Shown in pieces: positions 58,990 through 64,000 of a stretch of 64,000 nt of DNA. The stretch is from positions 930,001-994,000 of the forward strand of contig JAGMVK010000002.1 of assembly GCA_020747065.1 (NCBI GenBank), given 5' to 3'. A program made the position numbers and the translations under genes. How positions within the stretch are numbered: position 1 is the stretch's first letter; each line of letters opens with the position of its first letter. Below the pieces are notes generated by a model, which saw nothing but the letters and a program-made list of their open reading frames with translations, was not told where the DNA came from and ran no database searches. The stretch is from Cadophora sp. MPI-SDFR-AT-0126 (taxonomy: Eukaryota; Ascomycota; Leotiomycetes; Helotiales; Ploettnerulaceae).

Positions 58990-59927
58990 TGCTTTCCCGG
59001 TATGCTTTCGAAGTTGTGCTATTGGTACTTTTCGTCTTTTGCTGGATTGGAGCTAATAGTTATAAATAGAGAATCCAAAATATGAGGTTTGGGGATATTG
59101 TGTGAGCTAGTGGTATCCTGAAAAAGGAACTTGCGTGGAGAATGAAGGACAAACAAAAGACTTCGGCTGTAGTAATACAACTCCAGCTAGACTGATGAAT
59201 CATGAATGCATACCTCTTTTCTGCCCTCAATCATATGATGGTCCTGAGAATGTTGAAACATGGGATACATGCACTGTAGCTCGGAATCAGTGGGTAGTGA
59301 CATAGTGTTTCTCCATTGTGTAACCTTCCGAGCAAGATCCTTCGAAATTCAAGAGACCAAAGTAGGTTGGCCTGAAGGCAATTCTGATAAGGCTGGAGAG
59401 AATTTTGTGTGGACTTGGACTCACTTAGCTACACTTTTCCGTTGTTGCCTTTCTACTCTTCGAAGTCAAGGGTCGAGACGCGCGTTGAAGCTCGCATCGA
59501 AGGGCCTTCCTTCTCCCGCCTTCGACGTGGCTGAGTGCAGCAAATTCAGCGCAGCTGAGTGGGTTTGGTGAGGCTTGACCAACACCTCTTGGCGGCTCTT
59601 CCGTTACGTAGCGCCGACAGGACAGGTACTGGCACTTTGTTAACATCAAAGCTCCCACCTAGACACAGCGTCTGTTCTGTGAATGGCATTTGCCTCTGGC
59701 TGCCTACTGTCGACTCACTAATTGCACAATCCACCCGACTCGATCGCAACAACGGACATTGAAGATATCCTTCTTTCCACGTCCAAATGCGCTCAGGCAG
59801 TGCCATACGAGGCCAATCTCCCACACGACCACTTCCTGTTTCGAAACCATCTCGACAAACAGAACGGTAGAGCTTGAGGACGGGACCTACGGATCACTCG
59901 GGATCAGGACGCTTTTAGTCAAAGAAG
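58990..59927. other. Intergenic, no supported gene
   Basis: About 0.9 kb between the 85-aa gene and the WASP gene; the right part is the presumed WASP promoter and leader. The frames there lack domains. Confidence 0.55.
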
Positions 59928-62073
59928 ATGCCTTCAATCCTCACTGACGACGATAAGGAGACAGTCAAGAGGCAGGTCCCAAAGGCTACGAATAAGATAC
60001 AGGCGGTGGCCGTGGCAAGACTGTACATTGCGTACCCTAATCGGAACAAATGGACATATACCGGACTTCAGGGGGCTGCGGTCCTTGCGAATGATCTGGT
60101 GGGAAATACATACTGGTTGAAGCTTGTTGATGTGTCGGTTCGTCAGCCCATCTCCGAATCACGATCTGGATATATATCGAGCCACCATATACTAACATCT
60201 TGTAGCCACTTAATCGAGGGGTAATATGGGATCAGGAAATCTACGACACTTGGTCCTACAATCAGGACAGGACCTTCTTCCATACCTTTGAAACCGAGGA
60301 TTGCTTGGCCGGACTATCCTTTGTAGATGAGAAAGAGGCGAAGCAATTCCTCAAGAAGATGAACGATCGAGAGAAGAATGCCAGTAAACTGACCAAGTCA
60401 AACCCGTTCGGCGGAGGTGGACAACAGCAACAGAGGCATGGCTTACTTGGTGGGTTATTTGGTGGACATAGACACTCATCTGCTCCGTCCATACAACCTA
60501 CACCTCCAGACTCGCCGAGTTATACACTTCCACCAGCACAAAACCATCGGATGTCAGGCGGCAGCTTCAATGGAGGAAAGCCGCAATCTCAATTTGCTGC
60601 ACTGGATGCTATTGATCCTAATTGGAGGGAAACCTGGGGCGACGATTTGAAGCAAATGGGAATTACAGATGATCTGATTCGAGACAACCAAGAATTCATT
60701 GCAGATTATATTCGCCAACAGCAGGCGGCACAGAATGTCCCAACTCCAGCAAATGGAATTGAGAATCAAAGGAACAGGGCCCCTCCGCCGCCGCCTCCTC
60801 CAACAGCACCTTCACGGACACGATCTGAAAGTCCACAAAGCATCTCTTCAGGCCGTGGGAGGGGAGCACCGCCAGCACCACCCCCAGCCAGAAGATCAGC
60901 AGCGAAAGTTGAGCCGACTAGAGAGCCTACACCACCCCGTGAACCGTCTCCACCGAGGGGACCTCCACCTCCCAGATTTGCGGCACCACCTCCTTTACCA
61001 GATGCTGGCAAATTCGCCAATACCAATACCAAACCACAACGAGCCCATGCTCAAAGCCTGTCAAACCCAGGGCCGCCTCCTCCCCCAAGACCTCCAAAGT
61101 CGCCAATCGAAGACTCATACGAACCTGGAGAGAGTGGTTCCAAATTTGGGGTTCCCCCGCCTTTCATGGGCCAAAGAAAGCAAGTTCCACCTCCGACACC
61201 AAGCAGAGGAGCAGTTCCTCCACCACCCCCTCAACGAGAAACTCCGCAAAGAGATTCAATAGGACATGCTCATGCTGTTCCTCCAGCGAGTGTACCTCCA
61301 CCTCCTTTGCCTCCCAAGACACCCTCTGGTCCTCCATTACCGCCTGCCTCTTCACGACCTGTGCCTCCACCTCCGGCAAGAGACAGCGGCCCTCCACAAT
61401 TGAGTGCACCACCTCCTCCGCCTCTTCCACAGTCCAACGCTCCTCTGCCACCGCCATTGCCTCAATCGAGTGCCCCTCTTCCACCTCCGTTGCCCTCCTC
61501 GAATGCTCCCCCTCCCCCTCCTTTGCCATCCTCAAATGCGCCTCCTCCGCCTCCTCTACCGTCTTCAAACGCACCTCCCCCGCCCCCTTTGCCATCTTCA
61601 AACGCACCTCCTCCCCCCCCTTTGCCATCTTCAAATGCACCTCCACCGCCTCCTATGCCAACTTCTGGAGGACCTCCCGCTCCCCCTCCCCCACCACCAA
61701 ATCGGGATTCAGGATATCAATCTGGAGTACCTACCTCTTTACCACAGCCAACTGGTGATCGTGCAGACTTAATGGCGAACATCCAGAAAGCAGGAGGTAT
61801 TGGAGCACTTAAGAAGGTCGACCGTTCACAAATCAGAGACAGAAGTCAAGCCATGGTTCCTGGAGCAGATACAGGTCCTGCTGGAAGCGGATTGCCTCCC
61901 GCTGGAGCCAGTGGTGGTGGAGCAGATGGTGGTCTGGCTGGTGCGTTGGCGGCTGCTTTGAACAAGAGGAAGCAGAAAGTCAGTGCAAGTGGTAAGTACA
62001 ATTTCATCGGATTCGAAAAGAAACAGAGGCTAACATTTGTTCAGATGATGAAGCGGATGATGATGATTGGTAG
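59928..62073 (+). CDS. WASP-family Arp2/3 activator (Las17/Bee1-like)
   Basis: Actin nucleation-promoting factor at endocytic sites. Exons are 59928-60137, 60206-61991 and 62045-62073, giving 674 residues. The N-terminal WH1 domain (ATNKIQAVAVARLYIAYP, NRGVIWDQEIYD, then FFHTFETEDCLAGLSF) would bind WIP/verprolin-type partners. A long proline-rich region follows, with about ten PPPPP-type SH3/profilin sites and tandem SNAPPPPPLPS units. The WH2 motif lies near residues 588-610 (DLMANIQKAGGIGALKKV). The last exon supplies the acidic Arp2/3-binding end with its conserved terminal tryptophan (DDEADDDDW). Without that 29-nt exon the read-through frame would give a wrong tail. Confidence 0.94.
61431..61668 (+). 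repeat. Tandem proline-rich coding repeat in WASP
   Basis: Successive 11-codon units read as (Q/S)SNAPPPPPLPS, with early copies carrying LPPPLPQ. About seven units are visible by eye, the last four nearly identical. Confidence 0.85.
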
Positions 62074-62724
62074 ATGCATGTTGGTTCTCGATAGGTGTAA
62101 AAGGAGTTGTGCCTAATAGGTGGATTTTGGCTTTGCCTATTCCAAAGTATGCTGCACAAGAGAGGGTAGTGTAGTTAGTGTTGAATACCAACAACGTTGA
62201 ACCCAAATTTAGCCTTCAAAACCAGGTGACTTATGTATATGCAGCGTGTTTCTATTTTCTATCAAGTGTCCGACTTCGATTTTACTCGTACCATAAGTAC
62301 CTAGTAAGAACCCATCATAAACCCAAGCCATAACGAAAAGCAGAACGTGCATGATACCGTATGTAGAAGAATGCAAGAAGAGAAAAGAAACGGCCTAGCC
62401 GATGGATTGCAACGTCTCTCCCACTGCAAGCCAACGCCCAAGTCAAACAACCACACCAAAAGAAACATGCTGTCGAGGTTCTCGGGAAATGGATGGGTAG
62501 CGTCTCGGTCTTGACGAACGACCACAACTACTTCCGCGAGATTGAGAGAGAAGACAGACTTTCTTTTCGTCACCACCAGGAACGACACCAGTACCAGTAT
62601 CCGTACCAACACCTCCACTTATCCCCATTCCAAGCCCAAGCCCAGAGGCGAATGCTGATATAGGGTCAAGAAAGACGAGAGGCAGGAGATGCAGGTATAG
62701 AGCCAGAAGAGCCTCGCTGACCCC
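62074..62724. other. Convergent 3' flanks
   Basis: About 650 bases between the WASP gene and the eIF1A gene. No supported frame. Confidence 0.6.
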
Positions 62725-63400
62725 TTAAATCTCATCAACATCAATCTCCTTACCCTTCCCATCCTCATCCTCACTCTCACTCCTATCCTCATCGAACTCG
62801 AAATTGCAATCTCCATCTCCCTCTTGTCCATAGGTATCCGTCTCGTTGATCTTTGCGCTCTCGGGTAGCTCGCCGTATGCCTTGAGCGACCGCGCCTCGT
62901 CCGCGCTGTACTTGAGGATCACGTCGCCCTTCTCGTCCTGGTAGTCGCGGAGCGAGAGAAGGATGATGTCGCCTTGGTTGATCCAGACCTTCTTGCGGAG
63001 CTTGCCGCGGATGTGTGCTAGACGTTTGGAGCCGTCGAAGCAGAGGGCTTCGAGGCGACCGTTGCCGAGCATCTTGAGGACTTGGGCGTATTCTGTGAGG
63101 GAGAGGAGGATTAGTGTGGTTTTCTGTATGGTTTTATTGATGTTTTGGAGGGCTTGTGGAAAGGTATTGTTGGGATGGTGGGGTAATTTTGGATAAGTGG
63201 AGGGATTGTCTTACCTTGACCCTCTTCCTTGAAGGTGAGCTCGCGCTTCTCATTGTCGTTCTCGTTCTTTCCTCGACGCCTATTCTTACCACCCTGCGCA
63301 AGTATAACAGTCAGCGTCTGCCTTGTCTGTGTACGATGTGCTGAAGTTGGATCAGCTGAAGCGGGCGCGCTTTGCTTACCTTTCCCTTATTCTTAGGCAT
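62725..63400 (-). CDS. Translation initiation factor eIF1A
   Basis: Small ribosomal-subunit factor for scanning and start-codon selection. Exons are 63400-63380 (21 nt), 63293-63215 and 63092-62725, giving 155 residues. The basic N-terminal tail [19 protein letters not shown] is assembled across two exons. The OB fold reads [20 protein letters not shown], then [18 protein letters not shown]. An acidic C-terminal tail ends DVDEI, matching the family. It is conserved at expected length with no anomalies. The first intron (86 nt) follows only seven codons, typical of highly expressed fungal genes. Confidence 0.96.
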
Positions 63401-63806
63401 ATTGACTGATTTCCTTTATTGAAGGTGATTTGGTTATCGAATTTTAGATGAGATGTCGGTTTTTATGGGTCGATACCGAAGTGAGCGAGGATGGTTGTCT
63501 CTTTAAATAGAGAAAGTCGCCGCTTGTTGTTGTGATTTGGACTACAGTGGAGGGGCTAAGGAGTAAACTTGTGCGTCACCACTAGCGTTGAAATCCACAA
63601 TCGAACGGCGCTTTGTTCCCGAAGCGAGCCCGACATTCAAATATGGACTGAATTGTATGACAAGCTTTGCTCTCGTGGGATCTTTCACTACGCGCAGTCG
63701 CGAAAGAACTGTGCCAGAAAACATGCTATTGGAAATCAATAATGGATCGATATAATCTATTTTCAGCACTGCAATTTACAGTCTTTACCTCTTCCCGCTC
63801 CCAACA
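63401..63806. promoter_or_regulatory. Divergent promoter, eIF1A and right-edge gene
   Basis: About 406 bases between head-to-head starts. Pyrimidine-rich near 63780-63800. Function is inferred from position. Confidence 0.45.
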
Positions 63807-64000
63807 ATGGCCTGGAATCTCACAGCAGCAAAGTCCGCCTCAAGAATCCTAGACTACAACTGGCTCACCCCATTGAGCCCGGCAGGTCGCAATACATGGA
63901 GCGCCTTCTCCATCAGATACAGAGACGCGCGAGTCTACAGCATCAGCGCCATGCGATGGCTCGAGACGCTTCCCAGCAACTTCCCACTCCGAAAGGTTTT
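63807..64000 (+). CDS. N-terminal part of an unrecognised gene (cut by window edge)
   Basis: Open frame from an ATG in good context (CAACAATGG) to the last base, 64 complete codons. It begins MAWNLTAAKSASRILDYN, then LTPLSPAGRNTWSAFSIRY and ALETLP-like SAMRWLETLPSNFP. I do not recognise the family. The Arg/Ser/Ala-rich, amphipathic start could be a mitochondrial presequence. The frame stays open over codons that look biased toward C-ending synonyms, as in the neighbouring genes. Confidence 0.6.
   Translation, partial: MAWNLTAAKSASRILDYNWLTPLSPAGRNTWSAFSIRYRDARVYSISAMRWLETLPSNFPLRKV

Noticed and set aside
1..64000. tRNA, rRNA, CRISPR array, transposon ends
   Set aside because: No cloverleaf-like A/B boxes, rRNA segments, regularly spaced repeats or terminal inverted repeats were recognised by eye; a tRNAscan and repeat search would be decisive.

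Overview
The window looks like a nuclear segment of a filamentous ascomycete (Pezizomycotina). The evidence is short 45-190 nt introns with GTRNGT..YAG borders, translation elongation factor 3, a C-terminal CBM1 on a lytic polysaccharide monooxygenase, and UstYa-type and Nep1-like proteins. A leotiomycete (Helotiales-like) is my best guess from protein flavour only. Genes were rebuilt by joining exons wherever reading frame, splice sites and family alignment agreed. Every multi-exon model called a complete CDS sums to a whole number of codons.

Layout. 1-9 kb: mitochondrial malate dehydrogenase (cut by the left edge), a secreted Nep1-like protein, and the EF-3 gene, all on the minus strand. 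9.8-11.6 kb: a decayed stretch with the C-terminal halves of an RraA-type gene and a lactonase gene joined head to head. 13-28.3 kb: dense housekeeping genes: an unknown, probably nuclear protein, the Sec7 ARF-GEF, pyruvate dehydrogenase E2, the FYVE protein Pep7/Vac1, the siroheme synthase Met8 and a GlcG/HbpS-like protein. 29-37.5 kb: sparser accessory genes: an AA9 LPMO with CBM1, an extended SDR and an Old Yellow Enzyme. 39-45.7 kb: a compact accessory block with a secreted tyrosinase, a glutaminyl-cyclase-like protein lacking its zinc ligands, a UstYa-like (DUF3328) oxidase and a secreted DUF8021-like protein. 47-64 kb: the Mrs2 magnesium channel, a 67-aa acylation-type protein, two divergent F-box-type genes, the Rad1/XPF nuclease, an 85-aa protein, WASP/Las17, eIF1A and the start of an unrecognised gene.

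Most housekeeping genes sit in head-to-head pairs sharing short promoters (Sec7/E2, Pep7/Met8, F-box pair, XPF/85-aa protein, eIF1A/right-edge gene). The accessory genes at 2.4, 29-31 and 39-46 kb are secreted, secretory-pathway or oxidative proteins, which suits a plant-associated or litter-degrading fungus. The most unusual region is 39.2-45.7 kb. Tyrosinase plus UstYa is a combination known from fungal dikaritin RiPP clusters (for example ustiloxin), but no repeat-type precursor peptide is visible here. The neighbouring glutaminyl cyclase homologue appears catalytically dead.

No rRNA, tRNA, CRISPR array or intact transposon was recognised.
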